From Cyanophora paradoxa (Eukaryota > Glaucocystophyceae > Cyanophorales > Cyanophoraceae), in NCBI GenBank assembly GCA_004431415.1, contig QPMI01000005.1:744001-808000 (forward strand): a stretch of 64,000 nucleotides of DNA, given 5' to 3'. Positions 56,601-64,000 of the stretch are shown here, piece by piece; positions within the stretch are counted from its first letter, which is position 1; each line of letters begins with the position of its first letter. The notes under the pieces were generated by a model, which saw only the letters and a program-made list of their open reading frames with translations, did not search any database and had not been told where the DNA came from. A program made the position numbers and the translations under genes.

Positions 56601-57721
56601 GGGGGAGGGAAGGAGGGGCGGGCGGCTCTAGGAACGGGCCCGGAGACTCTCGACCCCCACCTTTCCCCCCTTCCCCCACCCCCTTCTCCCCTACCCCCCC
56701 CCCTGACCTTCCGGAGGGCTTGGTGCTTGACGGCTACGGCGATGAGGGGCTTGAGCGTACGCCAGACGGTGCGGAACGACCAGACGAGCCAGAACGAGTC
56801 CTCGACGGGTACGCCCCTCTGCGGGGGGTACGCGATGTTAGACGCAAGCTCAAGACCGCAGAGCTAGCTTGCAAGGTTAGCTTCTCAACGGAAAGTCTAG
56901 GAGCACGTTGCGAGCGCGGCACCCGAAGCGAGCGCAGCTTAGATTCGTTCGCACCTTGAAGTGCTGGAGGATGGTGTGGCAGTGGAACAGGAACGCCGAG
57001 AGCAGCGCGAGGGGAAGGTAGGCGCCCAGCCACTCAGTGAAGCCGAAGCCGAAGACGAAGCGCGCCATGAAGCCTGCGTGACATCACGCACGCTCGGGAG
57101 GCGGTGCGATTCGATTCGATCGCAGATTCGATCCGTTCGCACCTTTCAGGTCCGTGAGCATAACCAGCATCGGGAAGAGTGTGAACTGCGGCGGCGCGGC
57201 GGCGCGTCGGCGCGGCGCGGGTCGGCGGGGGCGGGAGCGGGCGCGGGCGCGGGGCCTCGTTCAGAGCGCGGCTGCGTGCTGCGGCGAAGCCCTCGCACCT
57301 GAATGGATTCGAAGATGACGAGCCACTTCTTCTCCAGGCTGTCCGATCCGCCCTCGGAGAACGCCAGATCTAGAGCGCAGGGCCGCCGCGTGAGCGGAGA
57401 ACTAGCGCGAGGCGGCGAGGCGGCGAGGAGCGCGGGGCGTGGGGCGAACATGCGATGCGGAAGATGGAGAACTCGAGCCTCTTCCGGTAGGCCCGGAACT
57501 CGCTTAGCTGCGGGGCGGGCGAGGGGTCGGGCATGGTCGTCAGGCTGGACGTCGAGGGACGGAGTCTGACGGGCCGCGGCGGCCGTCGCGAACCCATTCT
57601 CTCCCCATCGCTTACTCCGCTCCTCGGCCCGAACGGCCGGAGCCTTGCCGTCAAGACTGCCGGCAGACGGGCTTCGCGTCAAGCCGGGGCGCCCGCTCTC
57701 CGACGCCGCGAACGTCCTCAA
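29769..57721 (-). CDS. Giant TmcB-like membrane PAS hybrid histidine kinase (dozens of exons)
   Basis: Short minus-strand exons in compatible phase run from ATG 57,721 to TGA 29,769. In order they give an N-terminal helix bundle, TmcB/TmcC-type TPR helices, a Ser/Gly linker, a second membrane section, two PAS-like domains, HisKA (NISH|EIRT|PLNGIIGMSQ), HATPase with N, G1, F and G2 boxes, a receiver-like domain lacking the phospho-Asp, a Pro/Ser linker of about 500 residues and a complete receiver. My tally is very roughly 2,400 residues. The expected chemistry is ATP-dependent phosphorylation of the H-box His, then transfer to the Asp of LVLMDCQ. TmcB-like sensors with PAS domains are known from ciliates and algae; fusion to a full hybrid kinase is the unusual part. 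One gene is favoured because no internal start/stop pair interrupts the series and the domain order makes sense. Two adjacent genes split near 46,400 are the main alternative. The coordinates are an outer span; most of the DNA is intron. Confidence 0.7.
34960..35080. repeat. GATTA microsatellite in an intron
   Basis: About 20 pentanucleotide GATTA units with GATCA variants, in an intron of the kinase gene. Confidence 0.9.
36017..36378 (-). repeat. Three copies of one exon end, plus GGTTCTCTA 9-mers
   Basis: The exon end encoding MLMDAARAQ with its GTCCGA donor (about 36,350-36,378) is echoed at about 36,182-36,215 and 36,017-36,047; all share the plus-strand core GGACCTGGGCGCGGGCGGCGTCC. Between the real end and the first echo lie about eight units of GGTTCTCTA (36,271-36,341). 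Confidence 0.8.
37200..38940 (-). other. Degenerate receiver domain of the kinase gene
   Basis: Exons give FRGARALVLHPRPEIAAL, then ISGYVESLEASSSSSACEDF, ESPSFAVVFVRP, RLVRALVDAMARSRLTVFVLE (GC donor) and RGALPIRKPIT. The layout is that of a receiver between HATPase and true receiver, with the C-terminal 'KPI' kept. However, the acidic pair after strand 1 is HPRP and the strand 3 Asp is replaced (VFVRP). It should not accept phosphate and may be structural. Confidence 0.65.
38355..38827 (-). repeat. 109-bp tandem repeat copying an exon end and its donor
   Basis: Units begin at 38,355, 38,464, 38,573, 38,682 and 38,791, a constant 109-bp period with only single-base differences. Each holds 36 bases of the exon end (VLHPRPEIAAL), its GTGAGC donor and about 70 bases of intron. 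The last unit (38,791) is the true exon edge; the other four lie downstream in the intron and carry perfect decoy donors. Confidence 0.9.
39175..41833 (-). other. HATPase catalytic domain
   Basis: Exon 41,756-41,833 gives IEAGKLELQPEVFCLDRM. Then come VMQSCEKGLG (41,502-41,529), LLSIASKDCPPVVYADPKR (41,331-41,388), LGQILLNFLS|NGVKFTKTG (N-box, across an intron at about 41,050-40,735), TIKFVVRDTGLGIRE (G1), EKLFRRFSQVDTSSTRKF with GTGLG (F and G2), LAISKELAALMDGSIGVDS, and SAFWFTAKCGLP. Every box expected in an active Bergerat-fold kinase is present. Confidence 0.85.
41974..43055 (-). other. HisKA dimerisation and phospho-acceptor region
   Basis: A coiled exon TKEQEAAVQASMREAQAS with NAAKRSF (42,968-43,050) leads to an 18-nt exon, 42,631-42,648, encoding LANISH. 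An 11- or 12-nt exon at 42,466-42,477 gives (E)IRT, exon 42,360-42,411 gives PLNGIIGMSQLLLETDL, and an exon ending at 41,974 gives SLMAIVNDVLDFSK. The H-box NISHEIRTPLNG is intact if the two junctions are spliced one base off the usual GT-AG boundary. The His of LANISH is the expected phosphorylation site. Confidence 0.8.
43355..45825 (-). other. PAS domains 1 and 2 of the kinase gene
   Basis: PAS 1: GIAVVDSRGEVLMMNRAAEQIFE (45,745-45,822; helix continues in the read), YKRSELVGKPAAALLG, VVAERRDGTKFPCTVSITDL, then a PAC-like NYICALEDVSRQKAAEAAV with SEEHNRSILEAA. PAS 2: DCIITADAFYVVSQ, NAAVERTFGIAIK (GC donor), GILGRPLSALVPG, ELVGRRADGELFPIE, and MNEFHVNGRKMFTGIVRDL. The pattern 'I...D..G.....N.A.E..FG......LG..l..L.P' and 'RR.DG..F..E' is diagnostic for PAS. 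The ligand is unknown; I see no conserved heme or flavin Cys that would settle it. Confidence 0.75.
44595..44632. repeat. CT microsatellite in an intron
   Basis: About 18 CT units ending CTATCTCTC. It lies in the intron between the two PAS regions. Confidence 0.95.
46245..52178 (-). other. Linker and second membrane/sensor section of the kinase gene
   Basis: A Gly/Ser/Ala-rich exon (51,880-52,178) is followed by DSDDFGESMSDAQQAATISL and the helix LFRRTLGLLVVALSLGFVYYM (51,290-51,350). A presumed outside segment comes next (NTRSAVTTLGFSVERARL, MQTLHTQLHNNPLLSQREL, LFMDAPTIPTRDALS, AETAFGAFSNATSIFCGS) and then the helix LALALFLLLLVVGIK (50,050-50,095). After MGNLIEGIRKEESSLIE comes another helix, FLGIAAISVALVLMLTHAFW (48,930-49,005). 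Later exons give HSMTRFIDEAFALATEP, AQETFLLVLYSAVAFVFC, FIPVLTELREEGELTLSML and DFERMLEESRQETRSVMEAV. The topology is inferred. Confidence 0.55.
52370..55450 (-). other. TmcB/TmcC-like TPR region of the kinase gene
   Basis: Exons encode HFERVCVSPPPDEKTSRVW, FEVLVHMRPLFE, then EELEEAERLFAGALARSPDS with LLRVAYAEFLL (54,895-54,999). SKDPSTLIQHLSKLSPSALW, ALARIRSFWESLLRNDLD, DSKYRRLLGRFRSR, RLMAAYSRFLSRVSWDDALA and YLREAEDAQPAKGEG follow. The alternation of 'A..L...A....P.S..LR..YA.FL' and 'Y..LL..F....R.....Y..FL..V..D' is the signature of the TmcB/TmcC TPR repeat found in ciliate and algal membrane sensors. It is cytosolic. Confidence 0.65.
53015..53565. repeat. GGGGC minisatellite in an intron
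   Basis: Long stretches of GGGGCGGGGC separated by repeated segments such as GGTCTAGCAGCCGGTCTAGCAG and GCGCTC(C)TCTTGGA(T/C)CTAAGGGCGGG. It lies in one intron of the kinase gene and could form G-quadruplexes on plus (C-rich in the transcript). Confidence 0.85.
55490..57721 (-). other. N-terminal transmembrane bundle of the kinase gene
   Basis: Exon 1 (from 57,721) is a polar leader. Then come EFRAYRKRLEFSIFRI, SLEKKWLVIFESIQ, FTLFPMLVMLTDLK, GAYLPLALLSAFLFHCHTIL, FWLVWSFRTVWRTLKPLIAV, GFGAIFCAVDYV, SAVGVTLCILLLSILDY, SRVCFVLISCFELE, RQLLCVPILITLAVHEVMCL, the 29-nt exon EPVMWFCQV, SSYLGGVLVVLVSLLS, and VPWGVLLLLPFVAWASFVIA. At least eight are long hydrophobic helices. This matches the polytopic N-terminus of TmcB-type proteins. 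Some introns here have very long G-runs on plus (e.g. 55,905-55,926). Confidence 0.65.
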
Positions 57722-58573
57722 TGTCGATGATGCTCGCCTACGACGCCAGAAAGACGCTCCGTCGCTGCGCCGGAGTGCCTCTCTCGAACACGCCTAAGTC
57801 CGCTCGAGTCCTGCTATTCGGCCCTACCGAGAGCACCGATCTTGCACGTCGCCACGTCGATCGATCAGCTCTGCTGCAGCTGCCTACAGGCTACGGCCTA
57901 CAGGCTACACTGGTACAGCTGCAGGCTAAGCTGATCGATGCCGATGCCGAGCTTTTTTCCTAGAACGCGTACCCCGCCTCAAGCCTCACCGTCCCTGACG
58001 CGACGGCCAATCGGATGGTTCGGACCTATCCGCGTTCGCCATAATACCGTAGTACGCGCCGATTACGCGGTATATGCAACCGTTAGGTTTTGCAACTTTT
58101 AGCAATTGCGTGACTTTGCGTCACCATCGGCGCCATCGCCGTCGATCAGTCTCTCGCCGTCAGTCTCGGCGTCAGATATCGATATCGATCAGCGGCGCGG
58201 CCGTCGGAAGTTTCGGAACTTCCAAGTTCCATCACTGATCAGTGATCGTGACGAATCACTGACGATCTTGTCTTCTGATCGCGACCTTCCGAAGTTCGGA
58301 AAAGTTCGCGATTTCAGTCTCGAGCTCCTAGGGGCCTCAGACTCAGGTCAGAGTCCTCACTGAGAGTCACTTCAACTCGCCGAAGCAAGCATGCAGCTCT
58401 GGCTGCAAGCTTAAGCTAAAGGCTGCAGCAGACTGCCAGCAGTGCTGCCTGCAGCTGCAGGCTGCATGCGCAGCTGCCAGCTGATCGTGATCGAAACCCT
58501 TAGTTCAGCCGGCGGATTCTCGAGTATTCTACCGTAGTACGACCTACCTCGCCTCCGAGGCTCCGCGAATTCC

Positions 58574-58716
58574 AAGCTTACAATTTTGAGTTTTTTTTTT
58601 TGCAAAAGTGGACGTCGCATTGATACACCACGGCACATGTATCAATGTTCTACGTGACGCGCCCTTCCGACTGGTCATCTATCTAGCCGAAGATGCTAGA
58701 AGCTTACAATTTTGAG
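58574..58716 (-). mobile_element. Short poly(A) retroposon, longer copy, with 17-bp TSD
   Basis: An element of about 109 bp (58,591-58,699), read on minus, ends in the same A11 tail and shares about 60 bp, including the CATTGATACA hairpin, with the copy at 25,259-25,320. It has about 45 more bases at its 5' end (beginning CTAGCATCTTCGGCTAG). It is flanked by direct repeats AAGCTTACAATTTTGAG (58,574-58,590 and 58,700-58,716). It has no coding capacity, so it would depend on a helper reverse transcriptase. Confidence 0.85.
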
Positions 58717-59284
58717 TTCAAATTGCGGTGCGCAGCGCCGCGCGCCGCGCCGCGAGATCTAGATCAAGGCGGCTGGGCTGCAACTTCTTAATACTGCCTT
58801 TTGTGCAGATTTGCGGCATCAGGAGTCCACCAATCACGAGGTTGGCAGTAGCTCGGTGCGCCTTGTATGCAGGGCTGGCTAGAGTGTCCCAGAGTCCGCC
58901 GCCGGCCGCGAGAGTGTCCGCCGCGATCGATCGCGAGTCCGACCCGGCGGCCGCACTGCGGCAGGGCCTCCGGATCCGGGACTCTCAGGCTTCCCAGCCC
59001 GCCCGCGGCCGGCCGGCGGCCGGACCTCCCCCGCCCGGGCCCAGGCCCGGGGGCCCGGGCCGCCCGGGCCGGATCTAGAGCGCGGGGATGGTAGGAGGAT
59101 CTAGGGGCCCGGGCCGGGATGACCGTCGGACAGTATGGAGGGAGCACGCCCTGTGACGGGCAGTTACAGGTGGAGCAGACCGATATCAAGAGAGCGCTAG
59201 CTGGGAGGGTGAGGGCGAGGGGGGCAGCGAGGGGTCGGGCGGGGTCGCGGGGTGAGCTGGCCATGGGGCGGGAAGGGTCGGGCA

Positions 59285-59380
59285 AGGCCGGGGGGTGGCC
59301 GAACTTCGGAAGCCGGGGGGATGGCCGAAGCCGAGGGGGCGACCGAAGCCAGGGGGTTGGCCGAAGCCGGGCGGGGCGGA
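59285..59380. repeat. GGCCGAAGCCGGGGGGAT minisatellite
   Basis: Five or so imperfect 18-base units (TGGCCGAAGCCGGGG-like). Non-coding as far as I can tell. Confidence 0.75.
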
Positions 59381-60797
59381 TTCGGAGGGGGAATTCGAAG
59401 GGGGCAGCCGTGCGGGGCCACAGGGCAAGCTTAAGCTGCGTGCCCGTGCCCGATCGCCCGCCGACGCCCTCGAGCTTGCCGCACGGCCCTGCACTGCGAA
59501 ATGGGCGCGTCGACGTCGGACCCCACTGGGGAGTACACAGGTCCGTTCCCGCCACCCCCTCCCCCCGCAAAAAAAAGGAGCCGGGGAGGGGGCCGGGGGC
59601 AGGCGGGGGGGGGGGGGGGGGGGGGGGGGGGGCGTGGGGCGCGAGCGCTTGGGTTCGGGGGTGGGTAGAGCGTCAGCGGCGCGTTGATGTGATGGCGGGT
59701 GGGGTATACGTAGGGAATGGGCGTGTCCGTTTGGGAGAGGGGACGAGAGGGAGCGCAGGGCGTTGGGACGGACGGCTGGTTCGCATATGCATGGGGCGGC
59801 TGGACCCCGTCGCGATCGCCGGGGTCGGGAGGCCTAGGGCGCTTAAGCTTAATTATAAGCTAGAGCGCTTCCTGTTCTGAATTCTAAGGGATAGGAGCTA
59901 CGAGGATACGTATGAGGCAGATCCTCGCAGATACGACTACGGGATCCGCCCTCGCGATCGATCGGGATCGGCCGCCGCCTCGCGCCTCGACCGCTCCGGT
60001 CCTCCGGCCGAGGAGCGGAGCCACGCCGACGGCGGGCCCCGAGGCAGTTCGAACCCACGAGGATCCGGACGAACCTCAAGTCCATAATTATATAAGCTGC
60101 CCAGACCGTCGGACTGCCCAGCAAAGCTGGGGGGTACAGTCGACGGATACCGGTACCTCGTCCCAAGCTCGAGGCCAGCCACTGAGTCCTCAGGCCACCG
60201 TGGCACGCTTGGATATATATCCGAAGTTCGCCAGATTTTTCGCCAGCTTATAATTAGCCGTACGTTTGCGTTGCCGCCGCGCCGCGTCACGAGACTCCCT
60301 ATCATGATCACGATCAACGCTGAGGCGCCGCTAGCTGAAGTTCGAAATCCACTCAGTTTCGCGCGGCGCGTGCCGGCGCCGCGAATCCTACGGGCCGGCG
60401 CCGGGCCCCGACCCGCGGGCCGCGCGCCTCGGATTCCGGACTCGGAGCGACCCGTGTCCCGGCCTTCGCCATCCCATGATGGATGGTCCGACGGTCGCTT
60501 CGAATTCCAGTCACGGTCGAGAAACATACAAGCTAGAAACTTAAATCCTGAACTCAGTGACTTGGCGATTCTGCGATTCTGCTTATATATTGGATTCGGG
60601 GGCGTTCACGAGATTGCAGAACCAGATGTATTGCAAGGGGGGAAGGGGACCCCCTTGCTTCCCGTTCCCTCGCTTCAGCCAAAATTTTTCTATGAGGCCG
60701 TTTTCGAGGTCCAGTTTGCAACAAAAATGTGCCGAAATTCGGTTGCAGCGACACGTGTTTGTCGCTGCGGCCGTCCATGCAAAAAAAGGTTTTCGAG

Positions 60798-61185
60798 GGC
60801 GAAGACCAGTTTTCCTCGACTTGAAGCCTGGAAACCAACTTCTCTCTCATTCCGGTCTTCGAATTCCTTCCGCGCTTCTAGCGAAGACCAGTTTTCCTCG
60901 ACTTGAAGCCTGGAAACCAACTTCTCTCTCATTCCGGTCTTCGAATTCATTCCGCGGTTCTGCGCATGGAACCAGTTATCCCTATAGCTAGCTGTCTCCT
61001 GTAGATTTCGGCTTCCTCGCAGTGCGTCGCGTACGCCTTGCTCTTCGTTGCGCGGTTCTGCATGGAACCACTTCTCCCTATCTGTCTTGCTCGATCTCCT
61101 CTAGATTTCCACTTCCTCGCACTGCGCCGCGTACGCCGCACGGAATTACTTAAAAATTCTCCCTCGCAGTGCGCCGCGTACGCCG
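60798..61185. repeat. Two adjoining tandem repeats
   Basis: First, two copies of an about 83-bp unit starting CGAAGACCAGTTTTCCTCG (60,799 and 60,882), differing at few bases. Second, a 95-bp unit with GCGGTTCTGC, ATGGAACCA and TCCCTAT (60,953 and 61,049), whose end CTCGCAGTGCGCCGCGTACG recurs at about 61,015, 61,111 and 61,162. No gene is apparent. Confidence 0.8.
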
Positions 61186-61764
61186 CACGGTACCCGTGCC
61201 GCCTGGACTACTTTTGACTGCATCAAGCTTAAGCTTGCCAAGTTGCACCGCAGCGCTAGCACGTGCACCGAAGCACGCGCAGCCCGTGGGCCGGACTCCG
61301 GGATTGGCCCGTACCGCGTAGCTTTTCCTCGCGATCCAGCGCTAGCCTCTGCCGCAGTGCTCGCAGCGCTAGCCGCATCGCTGCGCCGACCTCGTTGGCG
61401 CCCCGGCCGCTGTCCCTTCGCGCCGGGCGGTCTTGCGAGCTGACCAGCTCTTGCGAGCGCATCAGCGGCAAACCGATCGCGAGCGTTCGAGTTGCGAATA
61501 ACAAAGAGCGGCGCGTGTGCAGCTGCAGCGCGTGAACAGTGAGTAAGCGAGATCATTGCGTGCACGAGAATCCGGGCGTGAACTGAGCTTCGGCACTGAG
61601 CTTAAGCAAGAGAAAGCGCCTCAGCAGCCAACAAGAGAAAGCTAACATGCGACGAGGGCGCAAAGCTGCTGCAGAGCTGCCTGAAGGCATCGTTGAAGGC
61701 GAGAGCATACAGTTACAGTGTTGCAGCACTGGGGCTTGCAGCGGCGGTCTTTGTCTTCTTTGCC

Positions 61765-61832
61765 CAGCCGCATACACAGGTCGCTGCATCTGAAGACCAT
61801 ATTGCATACACAGGTCGCTGCAGCTGAGACCA
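61765..61832. repeat. 35-bp direct repeat
   Basis: Two copies of GCATACACAGGTCGCTGCA (61,769 and 61,804) with 16 bases between them. Confidence 0.8.
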
Positions 61833-62002
61833 GAGAAGTCCTCCCACAGGCTTATCGACGCCTGTTCCTCTGGCGGTACCCTCTCGTACTCTTTCATTAG
61901 ATCCCGATTCCCCCCTTGCACCCCCGGCGCGCCAAACGCGGCCGGGCCCCTATTATATTCTCTCTGCCGCGAGTGGCATTAATATTGCAGCTCAGCTTAT
62001 TA

Positions 62003-64000
62003 TTAAGCGCCTGCAGTAAGGAAAGCCGCGGCCTCGGGATCGTCGCAGAGGCCTAGGGCTCCGCCCTCGAGCTCGGCCGCCGCCTCCGCCTCGAACTCAT
62101 CCGCATCCGCGAGCTCGATCTCGATCTCGCGCGCGTCGTCCTCGACCTGGATTGCCATGGCCAGCTCGCACTCGTCAATCTGCGCATGCGCATCCCCATG
62201 CCAGCCCTTGGTAAGAGGATACGTGAACGCCAATACGTATACAAAGATAAGATTTAGAGAGCTCAAGGCTCGATAAAGATCAAATGTGCACGAATTCACA
62301 CAAGCTTGAGCACCTGCAGAAGCTCGGAGTCGAGCTCAGTAGCTGCCAGTGGCTTGGAAGCCATGGCCGCGCGCACATGCGTGGGCAAGACAGCGCCTGT
62401 AAGAGATGCATGTGTGAGGAAGACTTGAACCCATGTATATACGTATTTGCATGTAAACTGGCCCATGACTCACCGATGACTTCTAGCTCGCCAAAGTTTA
62501 AAACTCCGCCGCCGGGTTTCTCGATCCGGACCTTGTCTCCTGAGCGAATTCAAAGTTTGACCAGGGGACCAGCTGCAGCGTCAGAAACGTTTGTGTTTGT
62601 TTAAGGCCCGCCGCTGAAGCTCACCGTAAGCGACCCTCACACCGAGGGGAGACTGGGGTACGTGCTTGAACAGGTTCTTGTAGGCGCCATTGGTCCAGAA
62701 GCCCCAGGGCTTGTCGAGGGCAGCCGTCGTGAAATCGGGCTTGATCAGCCCCGAATCGTACACCTGCCCATGAAAGTGAGCGCAGGTCGACATTTCCATC
62801 AGAATTGCTAGAGGCAATATGAAGCTAGCGCAGAGGCAATGATGATGATATCTTGATTTCGCATTCATATTAGCGCCCATATTTCGCATTCATATTAGCG
62901 CACACCTAGATCTACATCTATGTATATATTTGTATCTCTTGATTTGCAGTTGATCCGGAATATTAATCCGCAGGGCCATAAGCACAGCGTTATAGGCTTT
63001 ATCGAGCCGGATGCGTGTACTACGGTACGTGTACGTGCCACTGCCCCGTCGTTGAACACAATGATCTTGAAGTCGTTGAGGCGTGTGCTGTAACCGTCAG
63101 TGCGCTGCACGTGAAAGACGGGTACATCGATCGTCAGGCGTCATTCAGATCCGGATTTTATATTTCGCAATCGTTAGCGCACATTGTAGATGTGGATCTC
63201 CTCGATTAGACAGTCCTTCTGCGAGCCAAGTAGTGTAATTATCTCAATCATAAAATCTTTCATGGTTAAATAAGGATTATAATCGAATGCGTGATCACGA
63301 TAACAGATCTAGACGACGCGCACCTGAAGGTTTACTTCGAGCCAGGTGTTAGAGGCGTCGTTACCGCTGTGGAAGGTGTTGTAGACCTTGCTCCCCGCCA
63401 AAACCCCGTAGTAGTCGCCGTGTAGCCCTTGTCCGTCTGAATTTAATTTCCGAGTGCGAGGATCATGATCAGACGGAGCGTCATGCACGTGTACATGTCT
63501 ATTTTCAAGGCCCTTATCTACCTGTAGCCATGTTTGCGTTGCTCTGTGTTGCAGAATCTATATCCGCGCGCGCGTACGTGCGCATTCGAAGTGAATTCGA
63601 ATTCGAAAAAAAAGAAAGCAAGACAACTAGTACTGATGATATGCATGATCATTAACTCGAATACGAATACGCACAGACGCTGGAAGAGGTGCATTGCTTC
63701 CCCCGTGCAAGGTTGACGCGCTCTGCGCGCGTGCGAATCAAGGGCGCCCGGCGGCGCTCGCCTGGCCATGCATATGGTTAGAGCTGCAGCTTCGGACGTG
63801 GCCGCACCGGAGCCAGCCACTCGCAATTCCGTCATCTGAAGGACCGTCTTCCCTGCGCGCCCGACCGTCAAGCAAACTCTCCGCAGGATTAATATTGTTT
63901 TCTAGCTATATATACGTCTACTGCGTGCGTGTGCGGCAGCTCACCGTCGCCGCCATATCCGGAGTTGTTGGCAATTAGTCTAACCTCGTCTCCTGTGATC
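62003..64000 (-). CDS. F5/8 type C-like (discoidin/fucolectin) protein, 3' part (spliced, partial)
   Basis: The gene enters from the right edge of the window. The first visible exon gives GDEVRLIANNSGYGGDG. Later exons give KTVLQMTELRVAG, then HGDYYGVLAGSKVYNTFHSG with NDASNTWLEVNLQ, KDCLIEEIHIYN|RTDGYSTRLNDFKII and VFNDGAV, YDSGLIKPDFTTAALDKPWG, and DKVRIEKPGGGVLNFGELEV. 'ND...NTW.EV.L', 'I..I.IYNR.DG...RL..F' and 'VRI.......LN..E.EV' are the fingerprints of galactose-binding-like F5/8C folds that bind sugars or cell surfaces. The last exons (62,003-62,400) give AAMASKPLAATELDSELLQ and an acidic tail ending FLTAGA at 62,003. At least one complete and one partial repeat are present. The signal peptide, if any, is outside the window. 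Confidence 0.65.

Larger units (their letters stand above)
57722..62002. other. 4.3-kb region without a convincing gene
   Basis: Open frames here are short, Arg/Pro-rich and without family resemblance. Contents: a small AT-richer segment (58,020-58,350), the longer retroposon copy (58,591-58,699), an 18-base minisatellite (59,285-59,380), a run of more than 25 G (59,606-59,632), tandem repeats at 60,798-61,185 and a 35-bp repeat at 61,769-61,825. The promoter of the kinase gene should lie just after 57,721. Confidence 0.5.

Noticed and set aside
57721-57963. Small plus-strand gene starting at 57,721
   Set aside because: Short frame with no family resemblance or splice context; Leu/Gln/Ala bias comes from repeated CTACAGGCTA and CTGCAG elements.
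58591-58699. Spliceosomal snRNA gene, from the CTTCGG at the 5' end of the longer retroposon
   Set aside because: Beyond that hexamer I could not match U1, U2, U4, U5 or U6 sequence, and the A11 tail plus TSD identify a retroposon.
59119-59880. Plus-strand Gly/Arg-rich protein near the G-run
   Set aside because: It runs through a minisatellite and a poly-G tract, and no frame shows a domain.
1-64000. LTR retrotransposons, DNA transposases, tRNA and rRNA genes
   Set aside because: I looked for reverse transcriptase, integrase and transposase motifs, terminal repeats and tRNA cloverleaf boxes and saw none that I could support.

Overview
The window looks like nuclear DNA of a GC-rich, very intron-dense, probably flagellated unicellular eukaryote. 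Every recognisable protein is cut into many short exons. Introns begin mostly GTGCGC, GTCCGC, GTACCC or GTGAGC and end CGCAG or CCCAG. At least six introns use GC-AG instead of GT-AG (e.g. at about 12,092, 18,375, 19,119, 37,619, 44,350 and 50,515). A CEP164-like basal-body protein, a TmcB-type membrane sensor, a hybrid histidine kinase and the GC-AG introns point to a microalga such as a haptophyte, but this is an inference from style and not a firm identification. There are no bacterial operons, rRNAs, tRNAs or CRISPR arrays that I can see.

Layout. 1-1,659 is non-coding and rich in short repeats. 1,660-15,924 (minus) reads as one large gene. It has an N-terminal region, a TRANK1-like superfamily 1 helicase core with motifs I-VI, TPR-like modules, a Pro/Ala-rich region with three GTPYG(F/Y)HP motifs, and an RGG/Gln-rich tail. 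16,547-17,721 (minus) encodes a CEP164-like WW protein, divergent by 67 bp from an F-box/LRR gene (17,789-20,501, plus). A glycolipid-transfer-protein gene (20,587-21,662, minus) lies between that gene and a second F-box/LRR gene (21,838-23,752, plus). 23,916-27,405 (minus) is a membrane protein with a Cys-containing outer domain; one of its exons carries a short poly(A) retroposon. 28,005-29,007 (minus) is the 3' part of a second small membrane protein.

The centre of the window, 29,769-57,721 (minus), is best read as one 28-kb gene with dozens of exons. In order it encodes an N-terminal bundle of membrane helices, TmcB/TmcC-like TPR repeats, a second membrane/sensor section, PAS domains, a HisKA H-box, a HATPase, a degenerate receiver, a long low-complexity linker and a canonical receiver. 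It would be a membrane sensor that autophosphorylates on His and passes phosphate to its own C-terminal Asp. 57,722-62,002 is repeat-rich and without convincing genes; it holds a second, longer copy of the retroposon. 62,003 to the window end (minus) is the 3' part of a secreted-type F5/8C-like (discoidin/fucolectin) protein.

The most unusual signal is in the introns. Many introns of the kinase gene contain local 'echoes' of their own exon-intron boundary (one is a 109-bp unit in five copies). One helicase intron has exactly the structure expected from tandem duplication of an AGGT-containing exon segment. A 62-bp retroposon with a 16-bp target duplication sits inside an exon. An intron-restricted 18-bp repeat family (core TTCGGGATCGA) occurs in at least twelve clusters. 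Together the window records several ways of making and enlarging introns.
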